From NCBI RefSeq assembly GCF_009727055.1, contig NC_052358.1, forward strand, positions 42,087,337 to 42,151,336: a stretch of 64,000 nt of DNA. Direction: 5' to 3'. Below, piece by piece: positions 25,139-37,428 of this stretch. The notes under the pieces were generated by a model. It was given only the letters and a program-made list of their open reading frames with translations, was not told where the DNA came from and made no database searches. The stretch comes from Benincasa hispida (taxonomy: Eukaryota; Streptophyta; Magnoliopsida; Cucurbitales; Cucurbitaceae). The translations under genes were made by a program, and so were the position numbers. Numbering within the stretch: position 1 is the stretch's first letter; each line of letters opens with the position of its first letter.

Positions 25139-27081
25139 CCAATTCCTTCACACACTCTTCTGGTTAATTCTCAAATTTGTATACGATCTCCTTCTCACAT
25201 ACCTCAAAGCTTTCATCCTATTCCATTCTTTAATTAACCTCCAGGTTACTTTAACCCTCAACAACAATACTTTACTCCCTATATTTACCCTCCCCAATTT
25301 GTTCCTCGACCTAACTTTCCTAATATTCCCCCAACTCCCCACTTGTTTCCTCAGCAACTTAACCCCAATATCTACCCATCATTACCTCAGCCTCTTGTCA
25401 TTAAGCTGAACGATACCAACTTCTTGCTCTAAAAGAAACAAGTGTTGAATGTGGTCCGAGCCAACGGTCTTGAAGGTTTTTTTAATAGTACAATTCCAGC
25501 ACCTTCTAAGTTCCTAGATGTTAATAATATGCAACTGAAACCTGATTTTCAAGCATAGGAAAGGTATAATAGTTTTCTTATGTGTTGGATATATTCTTCC
25601 TTGTCTGAAGAAAAGATGGGTGAGATTATTAGTTTAGACTCTATTGCTGATATATGTAATTCTTGGCTTAAATCTTATGATTCTAAAATTATTTCTCATA
25701 TAATGAGTTTGAAGGCTCAGTTACAACGAATCAGGAAAGATGGTTTGTCTATTAGTCAATATTTGTCTCAAATTAAGAAGGTTGCTGATAAAGTTACTGC
25801 TATTGGCGAACCGATCTCTTATCATGATCACCTTGCACACATATTAGATGGCTTAGACAGTGAATATATTGTGTTTGTTACAACTATACAAAATCATTCG
25901 AATAATCCTTCGATTGAAGATGTGAGGGGCTTATTATTGGCTTATGAGGCTTGACTGGAAAAACAAAATATAGTTGATCAGCTGAATATTGCTCAAGCTA
26001 ACCTCAGCCGCTTTTCTTTTCAACACAACAGTAAGTGAATGTCTCGCACCCTTTTCAAATCATCCTTCCTCAGCTATGACCTCCCCTTTTTTTTCTCAAC
26101 CGTCTCTTTCTCCACCAACTAGTGTTCTTGGTCATCCCATGTCTCCTATGTCCAGCCCTCTTACTTTGCCCCTTTAACTGACATCTCTTCTATTCAGTCT
26201 TCTGATTTTCAACATCCGAATGAAGGTTGGTTTATGGATTCTAGAGCTACTCATCATTTATTTCTTGATGCCTCCAATTTCTTTAAACCTATGCCTTATC
26301 AAGGTGGTGAACAAGTAATGCTTGGTAATGGTAAGTAAATTCCCATTTCTTCTATTGGTCATGTTTATCTTTCTTCTTTTAATAAACTCATTCGTCTTCA
26401 GTATGATTTTTACACTCTTGCTATTACCAAATGCCTTATTAGTATTGCTCGGCTTTGTAATGATAATAAATCTTTTGTTGAATTTAAGCTTCCTTTTTCC
26501 TTGTCAAGGATCTCAAGTCCAAAAGGATTCTTCTTCAAGGAACACTTGAAGATGGTTTATATAAGTTACATACAGTTGTCCGTTCATCCTCTTCTTCTTC
26601 CAACTTCAGGGTTGCTGCCTTTATCTCCATGATCAGTAATTCTCCAACTTGGCATCTTCGGTTGGGACATCCTGTAGCTTCCATTTTAAGTCTTGTTTTG
26701 TCTCAGTGTTGTTTACCTTCTTCTGGTATGCATACTTTTTGTAATGCCTGCCATGTTGCTAAGAGTCATCGTCTACCTTTCTCCAATGCTATCACTAAAA
26801 CTATTGCGAGGTTTCAACTTGTTCATTCTGATGTATAGGGTCCTTCCCCTTAAATTTCAGTAAATGGAGCTTGCTTTTTTTTTTATCTTATTTGTAGATG
26901 ACTATACTCGCTTCTTTTGGTTTTATCTTCTAAAATCTAAAGATGAAGCTCTTCCTTGTTTTTTTAAATTTTAGAAAGCTTGTAGAAACGCAATTCAATA
27001 CTAAGATTAAAAGCCTTCAAACAAATTAGGGTGGTGAATTTCAAAGTATTTCCTCCCTTTTACATTCTCATGGCATTATCC
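25139..27081 (+). pseudogene. Copia element D part 1: gag, protease, integrase start
   Basis: A proline-rich N-terminus leads to PLVIKLNDTNFLL and a Gag domain of the copia UBN2 type at about 25370-26030 (KSYDSKIISHIMSLK, LKAQLQRIRKDGLSISQYL, DHLAHILDGLDSEY). The protease site reads WFMDSRATHHLF with Arg in place of Gly. GAG-pre-integrase follows (WHLRLGHPVAS, CNACHVAKSHRLPF). The integrase catalytic segments are in other frames with stops. The sequence is interrupted at 27081 by a solo LTR and continues at 28890. It differs in sequence from element C. Confidence 0.85.
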
Positions 27082-28889
27082 TATTGGGTTGTATTTCCTA
27101 AAATTCGTAGTTTTGTAAATAGTAAACATATATGAAGTTTATTCAGACAAGTGTTGTTGATTGTTTAATAACTCTAAATCCAATAAACTATGAACCCTTG
27201 GCTATTGTCATGAATACTTGAACTTTATATGGAGACATAAATTAGATCAAGTTCGAGTAAAATAGCCTAAACAGTCTATAGTACTTGGATTAGATTGGGT
27301 ACCTATTTCTGGAGATACTATTGAAAACGACCCGCTTTATGATTATTACAAATGTTGTAAAGTATCATAAACTATGAGCAGTTCATTCATGTAAAGATAT
27401 ATGAGCAGGGGTGTTCTACACAATGAGATTGTGTAAGACAAACCATGAAATAATCACTATTACGTATTAACAATGTTTATTGTTAACACTGATTAATTTC
27501 ACTTCTCGATGACCTAGATAACTTGATCTGAATCTTGAGTTATCTATGAACTCCTGTTTATTCGTTATTATCCCTTGATCTGCATAAGTGAGGGTAAGCT
27601 CAACATCGCTGCTCAATATGCCTCCAATTTCAGGGATAAGACTGAGTAGATGGTTAGGGACATAGAATTTGCAAGATGGAATTCGCTCCTACCCTTTTTA
27701 GGTATAGTAGAAAGGTTGTTCCCTTAAGGGCTGATCCCAGGTCTTGAACAAGGGGCCCCATCCTCTTGTTGGCCTGAGAGGAAATAGATTTAGTGATTAT
27801 GATCCTAAATCAATTGTTTATTAGAGGGACAGTGGTACTTAAGGAGAAAAGATGTAACTCTGGAGTATTTCGGTATTTGACCTAGCTAAGGTTATGAACA
27901 ACCTGTGAAGGATCAACTTATTAATGACGGTTATATCAAATGGACACACAATATATCTACAGTGAAGGGAGTACAACTATAGGCTATAGTGGGCAGTCTT
28001 GTTAGTTAATGAATATTGATTAAGTAGGTTAAAGAGTTTGACCGGTTAGTATCGAATCGTTGAAGCCCATGATCTGTAGGTCTATCGGGTCTCCTTACTA
28101 GCTCACTACGAATAAAATTGAAGAACTAGGTGAAGTAAGAATTTGAAATGTTCAAATTCGGGCTTTAGGAAAAAAAATATATTTTATATGAGATATAACT
28201 TACAATTAAATAATTAATTTATTAATTAATTATTTTTTAGAGTATTCTTGAGCATTAGCATGAAAGTGATGTTTAAACTTGATTAATATGATTAATCAAA
28301 GTTAGGTGTCAAAAATAATTTAATATGTTATATTAAATTTGTTTTTTAAATATTTTCTAAATTATGAAAATGTTTTTTTCATAAAAAAATGTTTTATTTA
28401 TTTTTTAAATTAGTTAGTGGAAAAATCCAATTGTTGGATTTTCTCACTAACTAAATGGACTTTGAAGTGGCACATCCAATGCTTGACACCTAAAGATTAC
28501 ATGCTAATGGAGTTTGAGGTGGAAGACATGCAGGATAGGATTTTGCATGTAATTTGTCTATAAATAGTTTGTTTTTTGAATTTTGTAAGAACTAATGCTT
28601 CTTTGACTTTGACTTTACTCTTCTACCAAAATCTCTTTACTCTTCACTTTACTAGAGTGAAATTCTCTTTAGTTCACTAACAAAACGGTCCCACAATCGT
28701 GTTCTTCAACCAGAGAACAGTGAAGATTTACCGTTGGTGGTGTTGATCGAGCTCGAGAGAGGAAGATTGTGGTGGATTCTACAAATGTTGTAATTTTTAA
28801 CCCTTTATGCATGTTTATTCTTGTCTTATGTAATTAGAACGTTATCGATCTTCGCTTCTGCTATTGCATGTCTTGTTTATATTCCAACA
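27082..28889 (+). mobile_element. Solo LTR-B copy 4 inside element D integrase
   Basis: It starts TATTGGGTTGTATTTCC (TG decayed to TA) and ends ATTCCAACA, 1808 bases. The flanks TATCC (27077-27081) and TATTC (28890-28894) look like a 5-bp target-site duplication with one change. Removing it restores the integrase reading HGI..HRVSCPHTPQQNG. It has no internal domain. Confidence 0.85.
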
Positions 28890-29502
28890 TATTCATCGTG
28901 TCTCATGTCCTCATACTCCCAACAAAATGGTTAGGTGGAACGTAAACATCGTCATATCATTGAAATAGGCTTATCCCTTCTTGCCCACTCCAATATTTCT
29001 CTTAATTTTTGTAACTATGCTTTTCAAATTGTTGTTTATCTTATCAATTGACTTTCAACTCTTATTCTTTTTAACTCTTCTCCTTATAAAAAACTTTATG
29101 GTTATTTTCCGAACTATTCTATACTTCAGTCTCTTGGCTGTGTTTGTTTTCCATTCCTTCGTTTTTCCATTCCTTCGTCCTTACAATTATCACAAACTTC
29201 TTTTTCGTTCTACTAAATGCATCTTTATGGGTTATAGCACTAATCACAAGGGTTATTTATGTCTTGATCACTCTTCTAGTCGGTTGTATGTTTCTAGACA
29301 TGTAGTATTTAATGAAGGTGTATTCCCTTACTCTCGGTCCTCTTTTCATTTTGGAAAAATCAAAAGTTATCATCCGAATCATTCTGTTTATATTCCTGCT
29401 CCTTTTAACTTGCCTTCTGTTTCCCCACTGCCCACTACTTCTATTTCTAATTCTTTGCCTACCAATTCCTCTACTTTTACTTCAACACCCTCGAAGCCTC
29501 CT
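28890..29502 (+). pseudogene. Copia element D part 2: integrase C-terminal region
   Basis: The sequence resumes with CPHTPQQNG and VERKHRHIIEIGLSLLAH, which include the integrase catalytic Glu region. It continues with LQSLGCVCFPFLR, RSTKCIFMGYSTNHKGYLCL and RLYVSRHVVFNEGVFP, then a Ser/Pro/Thr-rich linker. A stop and several frameshifts are present. It breaks off at TPSKPP where LTR-F begins at 29503, and resumes near 35600. Confidence 0.85.
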
Positions 29503-29850
29503 TGTCACACCCCCTCTCGAGTTCACCCCAACCCGAAAGGAGACATGAAGACAGCAGACACCACCTTTGTGACACCTACTGTCCACCCCTTAAACCAACT
29601 CATCGAATAACAAATATGTATATTACAAATAACTTTTAATGACGATTTCAAGAGTTCATACTTAAATATTCCTACTTCTAGCTAGCCCTAGTGACTTCTA
29701 GTAATGACCAAACTCAGGATTTCGCTTTGGGAGAGTGGCAATTCCAAACCTTGAGTGGCACTTCCAAAACGTCCTTTTTCCACTACCTGGGGGGAAAATA
29801 AAACATTTAAAACGTGATCTTTAAGCCTAGTGAGCAATATAATTTTTAAA
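29503..29850 (-). mobile_element. LTR-F left part (gypsy-like, minus orientation)
   Basis: The segment begins TGTCACACCCCCTCTCGAG and contains 'ctacctggggggaaaataaa' and 'aagcctagtgagcaatata'. Blocks of this kind are common in LTRs of plant Tekay/Del-type gypsy elements, from memory. The orientation is inferred from the TATA-like ctataaatag read on the minus strand near 34581-34590 in the right part. It is interrupted by LTR-B copy 5 and continues at 33270. Confidence 0.5.
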
Positions 29851-30001
29851 GTTAGAAAACACACAGTGGAAGTAAAACGGATCATTAAGCATTCTAATTC
29901 ATTAATTTTGGCTTTAAATTGAGCATGCCCATAAACTAATAAGAGGGTTTCAAGACATACCTTCGAAGAATCACTTGAAACTCGAATTCTAGCTGCAAAT
30001 A

Positions 30002-31494
30002 TGTTAGGTTCTTAAAGCATGTATATTTTCTATGTTAATCCCCCCAAAATTGTGTTGATTATTTGCTTTAAATGCTAATTTTGTAGGTAAAACGATCTCT
30101 GAGGCATTTAAGAGTCATTAAGAGAAGGTTAGGCCAAAAAGGATCCAAAATAACCAAGAAATTCAACAAATTGAAGAGAATCGAGTTTCCATTGAGTTTC
30201 AGCATCACGACCCTAGGAGAGGTGTTGCGCAATGCTTGAAAACAGAACACACAATTCTGCTGCAAATCAGGACAGCGTTGCAACGCACCAGATTTTAACG
30301 TGTTCACCCTGCATGCGTGCGCCTTGTGTTGACAAACGTTGAGGAGTAGCATTGCAATGCAAGCCCAATGCTTCTTGGCCTTTTCATCGATTTAGCATTG
30401 CAACGCTACCCCAGTGTCGTGACGTTACCCTGCGAACTATAAATAGTTTTTCTTTCATTTTTGCAAAGGGGAGGAAGAAAATCCATGGAGGCTGGGATTT
30501 CTCTCCGAGTTCTTTCACTTTTTTGGTAATTTTTATTCCATTTTAGGTTATATTTTATATTTTTGTTGAAACATAAACAATACTTTTGTAATTCTTCATA
30601 AAATCTATTTATGAATTTGCAAAGATTTGATTGAATCTTGTTTTTATTTCAAGGGTTCTTGCAATTCTTTTGAGTTTTCTCTTTTTCCTTATCAATTGCA
30701 ATCTGAATTTGTGCTTCCTTGTATCTATGCTTAATTATTGATGCATGTTGAATGATCTTTATCTTGAACATGTATAGCCTAGTTGCTTGGTCTTGTCACA
30801 ATCATTGTTGAATATGTTGCTTTCAATGTGTTCGATGGAATGTTTAGCCAAGATCTACTAGAGGCAATAGTAATTGTGTATTTGATGGCTATCCTAGAAT
30901 TAATTACAAGATTGGTGAAATTTTTGTTAATTGAGTAAGTTATCTTAACAATTAATCAATGAAATTGAATCCTAGAACCTAATGTGCATGTTTTCTATTC
31001 TATATGGCCGCTATCGAACCCAATAGAAGTAGGAGCATGTAGGTTGATCAAGATTTGGCATATCAAACCTTAATCAATGTTTAGGGCGCTCTCTCTACTA
31101 GGTTATTGCTAGTTGTTGGCCTTTGTAGATGCTAGTTAGATCGAGTTGAGCGAGTAGTTACGAGCATAATACGATTGTCAATTAACTTTTAGAATTCGAT
31201 GATAGGAATTACATTGAATGTCTAACTTGAACTAGAAGCAAGATTATTCCTCACTTGTTTACATTCATCGTTTATCTTTTCATTTTTAGTATTTTTCCAA
31301 TTTCATCAAACCCCCATTTTATTGCTTTAATAGTCAAGGTTAGTTAAGAAAAGATTAAAATTAATACCTTCCTTAAGGATCAACCTCTTACTTCCGCTTT
31401 AACTACGAACTAGTTTTAGTAGATGTATGAGTTTTATAAATATTGCTTGTTTCGGGTTAGGTAGAACTAACGAAACCTACTTAACAACCGAACA
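30002..31494 (+). mobile_element. Solo LTR-E copy 2 (Ty3/gypsy)
   Basis: It runs from TGTTAGGTTCTTAAAGC to ...CAACCGAACA, 1493 bases. The flanks AAATA (29997-30001) and AAATC (31495-31499) fit a 5-bp target-site duplication with one change. A TATA box is at 30438-30445, so U3 is about 436 bases. Head and tail match 16011-17587 in reverse. Its U3 has three palindromic AGCRTTGCAAYGCT words (30274, 30348, 30394). No gag or pol accompanies it. Confidence 0.85.
30438..30445 (+). promoter_or_regulatory. TATA box of LTR-E copy 2
   Basis: TATAAATA lies 31 bases after the last palindromic motif and about 436 bases into the LTR. It is the expected core promoter for transcription of a full element, now without a body to transcribe. 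Confidence 0.6.
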
Positions 31495-34110
31495 AAATCT
31501 CCTCCAAATCTACTTGTGAACCACCTCAAGGTCCTCCCTACTATTCTTTTGGTGCCTTAGATGAGTTGTGGAACTCAAAATAAGCTTGGATTAAGGGAAA
31601 AATGTGAAGAGGTTACTGCATTACCATGCTTGAAGACCTTCTTCAACCTCAAGTTTTTCAGTAATAAACTTTTAGTTGCATGCCCGATTTCCACTTCAAT
31701 CTTCTTTATTTATTGCACGACTTTCATGTAAAAAGAATTGTTGCATGAATTGCACCTCATGCTTGGAAGATTGACTGAAAAAAATGGTGGAGTATGTGTG
31801 AGCCTCTTGATTGGAAAGTGGAAAAATCCCACTTTTGGGATTTTCCATTTTCCATCTCTTTTCATTTTTTTTTATTTTGTAACTGATTTCTAAAATCAAT
31901 TTTGAAAAAATGAAATCCTTATTAATTTTACAGAATTAATTCAATAATTAATCTTCTAGTAAAATTAATAATAGTTAATTAATTAAACAATTTAAACAAT
32001 TCTAGTTAACTCAATATCAAATATTAAATTAATTTAACACTAATTCCACCATCATGAATCTCTTTTCATGAATTTAATATTTAAATCATATTTAAATGTT
32101 ATTGATTCTCCAATTTCGTTTAATTTCAAAATTAAATGCATAATTATATCACATATAATTATTAATTCTTTTATTCTAATTTGAATGTTTCAAATTAATT
32201 TATCATGCTACTCTAAGGCTAATTCATTTGTGAGCTAGTAGGGGACCTCGTGGACCTACAGATCATGAACTTCAACGATCCGAGATTAATTGGCTAAACT
32301 CTTTACACTTAATTAACCCCTATTCGTTAACTACCGGGTCATTTCACTAAAGCCTAGAGTTGCACTCCCCTCACTATAGATATATTATGTCCACTCGATA
32401 TAACCATGATTAGTAAGTTAACCTTTCACAGGTTGTTCCTAATAACGGTTGGGTCAAATGACTGTTTCACCCCCGAGATTACCCCTTTTTCTTTAAGTCC
32501 CATTGATTCTCTAATGAACAATTGATTTGCGATCCAATCAACAAACCGAGTCCCTCTCAAGCCAATGAGAGGGTAGGTCCCTTGTTCAAGACCCAGAGTC
32601 AACACTTAAGGGAACAACGTCTCTACTATCCCTGAAATTGGGTAGAAGTGAATTCTGTCTTGCATCTTATGTCCCCAGCTATCTATCTGGTCTTACCCCT
32701 GAAATGAAGGTTTATTGAGTCGACATTGTTGAGCCAACCCTCACCTATGCAAATTTAAGGATAATCCTGACTAAACAGGAGTCCATAGTTAGCTCAGGAT
32801 TAAGGTAAAGTTACCTAGGTCATCGCTTTGAAATAGTCAGTCTTAAACAGTAAACAATGTTATATAGTAAGTGTGACTTATTTCGTGATTCGATCTTGTG
32901 TAAACTCATTGCACAGGACACCCCCACTCCTCATGTCATGACATGTATGAATCAGGATCACTTCGTCTATAGCACTTTACAACTCTTTGTAACAACTGCA
33001 GAGTGGGCCGCATCCGATAGTGTTACCAGAATAAGGCACCCAACCTTATTCATATACATAGACTATTTTGACTATTTACTCGAACCCGATCCACTTTTAT
33101 GTCTCCACATAAAGTTCAAGTATTCATGTAATAGTCATGGATCTTTTAGTTTATTGGATTTATTTCTAAAACAAAATAAGCAATTCATATATTCAATAAT
33201 AACCTATTGAATTTTCAGAATAAGTTTTACTGTTTACAAACCACGAGTTTTAGGATATAAAACCCAACAATAATTTATGTAAAAATAAGTTGTGCTTTGG
33301 AAATTCATTTTTGGAAAACAAATTCCAGAATCAAGCATCACAACACACAACATATAACCTTCCCAGTCTAGTAACTGGCTTCTCCTAGCATGATGATGTG
33401 TTTCCCAAGTAATCTTGTTTATTCCCAATATGCAAGTTCGAGGAAACAATTCCAGTACCCACTTAGCCCATCGAATATGCATATGTCAACAATATTCCGT
33501 TAGTCGTGCTTTAAGACACTCTAACAATTTTCCAGGGTATAATTCCAGTTTCCCATCAATTCATGTTATCAGGGTAAAACAATCATTCAAACAAAACAAT
33601 AGAACCCAATCAACAATAGAATTAATACACCAAAAGCTAGAAAGACACATTTTCTGATCATGCCTATTTCCAAATCTTACAGATATAAGCATAATAGCAT
33701 ATATACACAAAATTCAAAAAATATAAAAGTAGGAACCACTCACAGTCTTTGTTGGGACTTTTCCTACTGTTTCCCCCGAATGGCTCTTGATCCTATTTTC
33801 TCGAATTCTACTTAATTTAAGGAAATCCTAAATTAGCCCAATTTCTCAAATAAAATACCCTTAAATTCAATATTTTGACTTACCCACCTCAATTTACACA
33901 AAAATAGGTTTAACTTCCGGGAATACAACTTTTTAGGTGAATTGTGTAGGCTGGTGGGTTGTGTGAGCAATCAATCTGTAGGATGGGTGCAACGTTGCAC
34001 ATAGGTGGGCAGTACTCCTCACACAGGCGCGGCGTGACATGGGTGTGGCGTGGGTGAGCATGTGAAGGGCTGGGCAACGTAGCTCACGCGGGCATGGGCT
34101 TAGCCATATG

Positions 34111-34322
34111 CCTGTCTCTTATACACATCTAGATGTGTATAAGAGACAGGCCTTATTTATAGTGGTCCCAAAATCACCAATGCTTGACACTTCACCATCC
34201 TTGCATGTCCAGTTGCCCTCAGCATGTATGTGCCAACACATCTCCCTTTACACCTCCTTGTATGCTGTCTCTTATACACATCTAGATGTGTATAATCACG
34301 CGGGCATGGGCTTAGCCATATG
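34111..34322. other. Sequencing adapter artefact (Nextera mate-pair junction)
   Basis: CTGTCTCTTATACACATCT, the Tn5 mosaic end, is at 34112-34130 and is followed at once by its reverse complement at 34131-34149. This 38-base palindrome is the Nextera mate-pair junction adapter. A second copy at 34265-34294 is complete on one arm and truncated on the other. Between them is a 113-base copy of sequence that belongs at 34583-34695. After the second adapter the sequence repeats 34084-34110 (tcacgcgggcatgggcttag). It translates to the contaminant peptide VSYTHLDVYKRQ. Confidence 0.97.
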
Positions 34323-34582
34323 CTGCACCGGCGTCCGGGTAGTCCTGAAGGCACACATTGCAATGGGGCATGCGCACGCCTGCGCTGTGAGCTAGGCAAT
34401 GGGCGCCTACCTATGCAACCAGATGACCTTTCTGCCTTCCAATGAAATTTCTTCACTTCTCACTTTTCCAAATCAAATGGCAGCCTATGCTCTCCTAATA
34501 CACTCATCTATCAACATTTTCACACAAATTTTATTTGATTTTCACGAGTGAATTGTGTGCACTAACGTCTTCTAGCCGCCCT

Positions 34583-34695
34583 ATTTATAGTGGTCCCAAA
34601 ATCACCAATGCTTGACACTTCACCATCCTTGCATGTCCAGTTGCCCTCAGCATGTATGTGCCAACACATCTCCCTTTACACCTCCTTGTATGCTG
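34583..34695. repeat. Genuine copy of the segment misplaced at 34155-34267
   Basis: The bases from atttatagtggtcccaaaat to ccttgtatgctg are identical to 34155-34267, which is enclosed by adapter. The copy here continues naturally on both sides, so this one is likely real and the other a chimeric read. Confidence 0.85.
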
Positions 34696-35600
34696 GCTAA
34701 AGTGTCTTCAATATGCATAGGCCAACGCATAACCTCCTTTTTTAGGTGTCCTTCCCAACCTTGCATGTCTTACCATGTGCCCACCTCATCCTAGGTTTAG
34801 CCCAAACTTCACTTGGTTCAGCCACGTCCTAGTTCACTATCAACCTGAAACTTGTTCCCCAAGCTTACCTACTCAACGCATCTACCATTCTTTGGCTGCA
34901 TACCTCACCCAATGCCTACCAACACTTGGCCACATAGCCTATTTGGCCGCATACCCCACTCGGACGCACAACCATTCCCTTGTCCGTATAGCCTCACTTG
35001 GCCGCATAGCCTCACTTGGTCGCATATTTCACTTAGCCACATAACCTCACTTGGCTGCATAGCCCTACTTCTAGCCAACGCATCTCAATGCATGCTCAAG
35101 CCTCATTGCCTAAGGTCACCTAGTTCTTTGTCGTGCGTGTCACCTTGCCTTCCTAACCTCACCATGAGGCTTGTCCAACACTTGGATTCAACACAAAGCA
35201 CCCTCTCCCTCGGTTAATCCTTAGTTATGCCTTCACCTACCTCAATACCTAGCTTGTGATTACCAACCTCTAAATGCTTAGTCCACCGCACACCTCATCA
35301 AGCCTTCAATGCACGACTTCTTTTCTTAGACAAAATTTTCCCTTCTTAACCAAGCTTACTACACCTTCATTTAGTACCTGTGTGCTTCACAATCCTTAAA
35401 ATATTTTCCCCTTTTTCAATTACTCTCATTCTTCCTTCTTATAGTCTTAACTCTTACGTAGACCTTTTTAATCTTAACGTCCAAGTTTGACTTGATTTAC
35501 CTTATAAAACTCAAAGGTTTATACTCTTAGTTTTTCCTCTTTATCACCAACGAAGGTTGCTCTTTCCCCTTATCTACATCTAATTCCACTCTACCTCTTA

Positions 35601-37428
35601 CTCTCCTTCCTCTAATATCTTACCTTCTGTCCACCCCTCTCCCCCACCAACCAACACCAATTTATCCTCAAACACTCCCACTTTCATTACATTTATTTCC
35701 TCTTTTGATGTTTCAATTTCTCTTCCCCCTCAACTTTCCTCTCCCTTACCTCATATTCAAAATTCTCCTCTTTTTGCTCCTTTACCACCACCATCTGATG
35801 TCCATCTTATGATCACAAGATCAAAAGATAGCATCTTCAAACCAAAAGTCTGTGCTGCCCAATCTAGCCTTCTACTTTCGTTACCCATTGAACCAACATC
35901 TTTCCGTAAGGATGTAAAATGTGTTGAATGGAAAGAGGCTATGGCTAGGGTGTATCTTGTTTTGGTTTAGAATAATACTTGGATTCTTGTTCATTCTTCA
36001 CCACATCATAAATTTATTAGTTATAAATGGGTGTATAAGATTAAACTTAAACCAAATGGAGACATTGAGAGGTATAAGGCTCGTCTAGTTGCTTATGCCT
36101 ATGATCAATCTTATGACATTGATTATTTTGAGACGTTTAGTTCAGTTGTTAAGCCATCTACCATACTGATCATTCTAAGTCTTGTTGTCCAGTTTGATTG
36201 GCACATTAAACAATTGGATTTACATAATTCCTTCCTAAATGGTGATCTTTATGAGGATGTATATATGGCACAGCCTCCTGGATTTGTTGATCCAGCCCAT
36301 CCTTCATATGTTTGCAAGCTTAAAAAGGCGTTATACGGTTTGAAACAAAGTCATCGTGAGTGGTTTCTTAAGTTAAGTAATTGTTTGCTTCAACGGCAGT
36401 TTGTGGCATCGACTGATAGTTCTATGTCTGTGTATCATCAACATTCAACTATAGTTATTATTTTGATATATGTGGATGATATTCTCATTGTTGGAAATTG
36501 TTTGGACTATATTCAGAAGTTCATATGCTCTCTTAATGATTTATTTGCTTTAAAGGATTTGGGTGACCTGTCATATTTTCTAGGCATTAAGGTTAAACGT
36601 TTTATTGGTTGTTCACTTCTGTCTCAACCAAAATACATCTTTGATTTGCTTCAAAGAGCTGACATCTCTTATTGCAAATTAATGGTAACTCCAATGGCTG
36701 TTGGTACTGTTTTATCCCTTATTGATGGTCCTTTGCTTGAAGATGCAACGACTTATAGGAGCATTATTGGTGCTCTTCAGTATTGCACTTTAACACATCT
36801 TGATTTGAGCTTCTCTGTCAATAAAGTCTATCAGTTTCTTCACGCTCCAATCATTGCTCATTGGAGTGTTGTTAAATGCATTCTTTGCTACTTAAAAATG
36901 ACTTCTTCACTTGGTCTTAAGTTTACTAAGTCTCACCATACTTCTTTAACGTGCTATACTGATGCTGATTTGGCCAACTATTCTGATGATATACGGAGTA
37001 CAAGTGGTTATTGTGTTTATTTGGGCAACAATCTAGTTTCATTGTCGTCTTCTAAACAGAAAGTTGTTTCTCGTTCAAGTGTTGAGTCAAAGTATAGAGC
37101 TATGTCTAATGCTGCAGCTGAGTTGATATGGATGCAGTCTTTGCTGAGTGAAGCTAGTTTCTCTTCTTCGTCAGTGCTTATATTGTTGTGCGACAACATT
37201 AGTGTCACCTACTTGGCAGCAAATCCTATACTTCATCAACGGACCAAAGACATAGAAATTGATCTCCATTTCATTCGCGAATGATTCTTGAGTAAGCAGT
37301 TGTTAGTAAGGTTTGTCCCGTCAGAGGATCAAATTGCCAATATTATGAATAAACATTTATCTTCTTCTCAATTCTGTTGTCTCAAAAACAAGTTCACCAT
37401 GCAGTCCTCGGCTTTGCTTGAGGGGGGA
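35601..37428 (+). pseudogene. Copia element D part 3: reverse transcriptase and RNase H
   Basis: A proline-rich linker ends at HLMITRSKDSIFKPK. A long frame (36031-37284) then covers most of RT and RNase H: YKWVYKIKLKPNGDIERYKA, QLDLHNSFLNGDLYEDVYM, ALYGLKQ, the catalytic YVDDILIVGN and FALKDLGDLSYFLGIKV. RNase H shows CYTDADLA, SSVESKYRAMS (Lys where SEYRA is usual) and LCDNISVTYLA. Stops at 35968 and 37284 and the breaks upstream make it dead. The tail includes DQIANIMNKHLSS. This is the best-preserved pol segment in the window. Confidence 0.9.

Larger units (their letters stand above)
29851..33269 (-). mobile_element. LTR-B copy 5, minus strand, split by LTR-E copy 2
   Basis: On the minus strand it starts TGTTGGGTTTTATATCC at 33269 and follows LTR-B down to 31495, then jumps over LTR-E to 30001-29851, where it ends with the decayed tail (cggatcattaagcattcta on the plus strand). 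Each block of the intact copies is present in order. It is the only complete-length LTR-B on the minus strand here and lies within LTR-F. Confidence 0.8.
33270..35600 (-). mobile_element. LTR-F right part, and interspersed low-complexity coding-like DNA
   Basis: This continues LTR-F to the right of LTR-B copy 5. The open frames at 34612-35217 encode Cys/His/Pro-rich strings from simple-sequence DNA and match nothing I know. 34111-34322 is an assembly artefact. The right limit is approximate: element D coding (SNILPSV, then proline-rich) is readable again from about 35600. I did not find a clean target-site duplication. Confidence 0.45.

Noticed and set aside
34108..34395. 95-codon open frame containing VSYTHLDVYKRQ
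   Set aside because: It is a translation of sequencing adapter and displaced reads, not a gene.
34612..35217. Cys/His/Pro-rich frames that could be a zinc-binding or small secreted peptide
   Set aside because: The repeated words arise from simple-sequence DNA inside LTR-F and appear in two overlapping frames; no signal peptide or spaced metal motif is consistent.
29498..35607. CTCCT on both sides of LTR-F as a target-site duplication
   Set aside because: The right-hand CTCCT (35603-35607) is not preceded by a CA end, and CTCCT is common in this pyrimidine-rich stretch.
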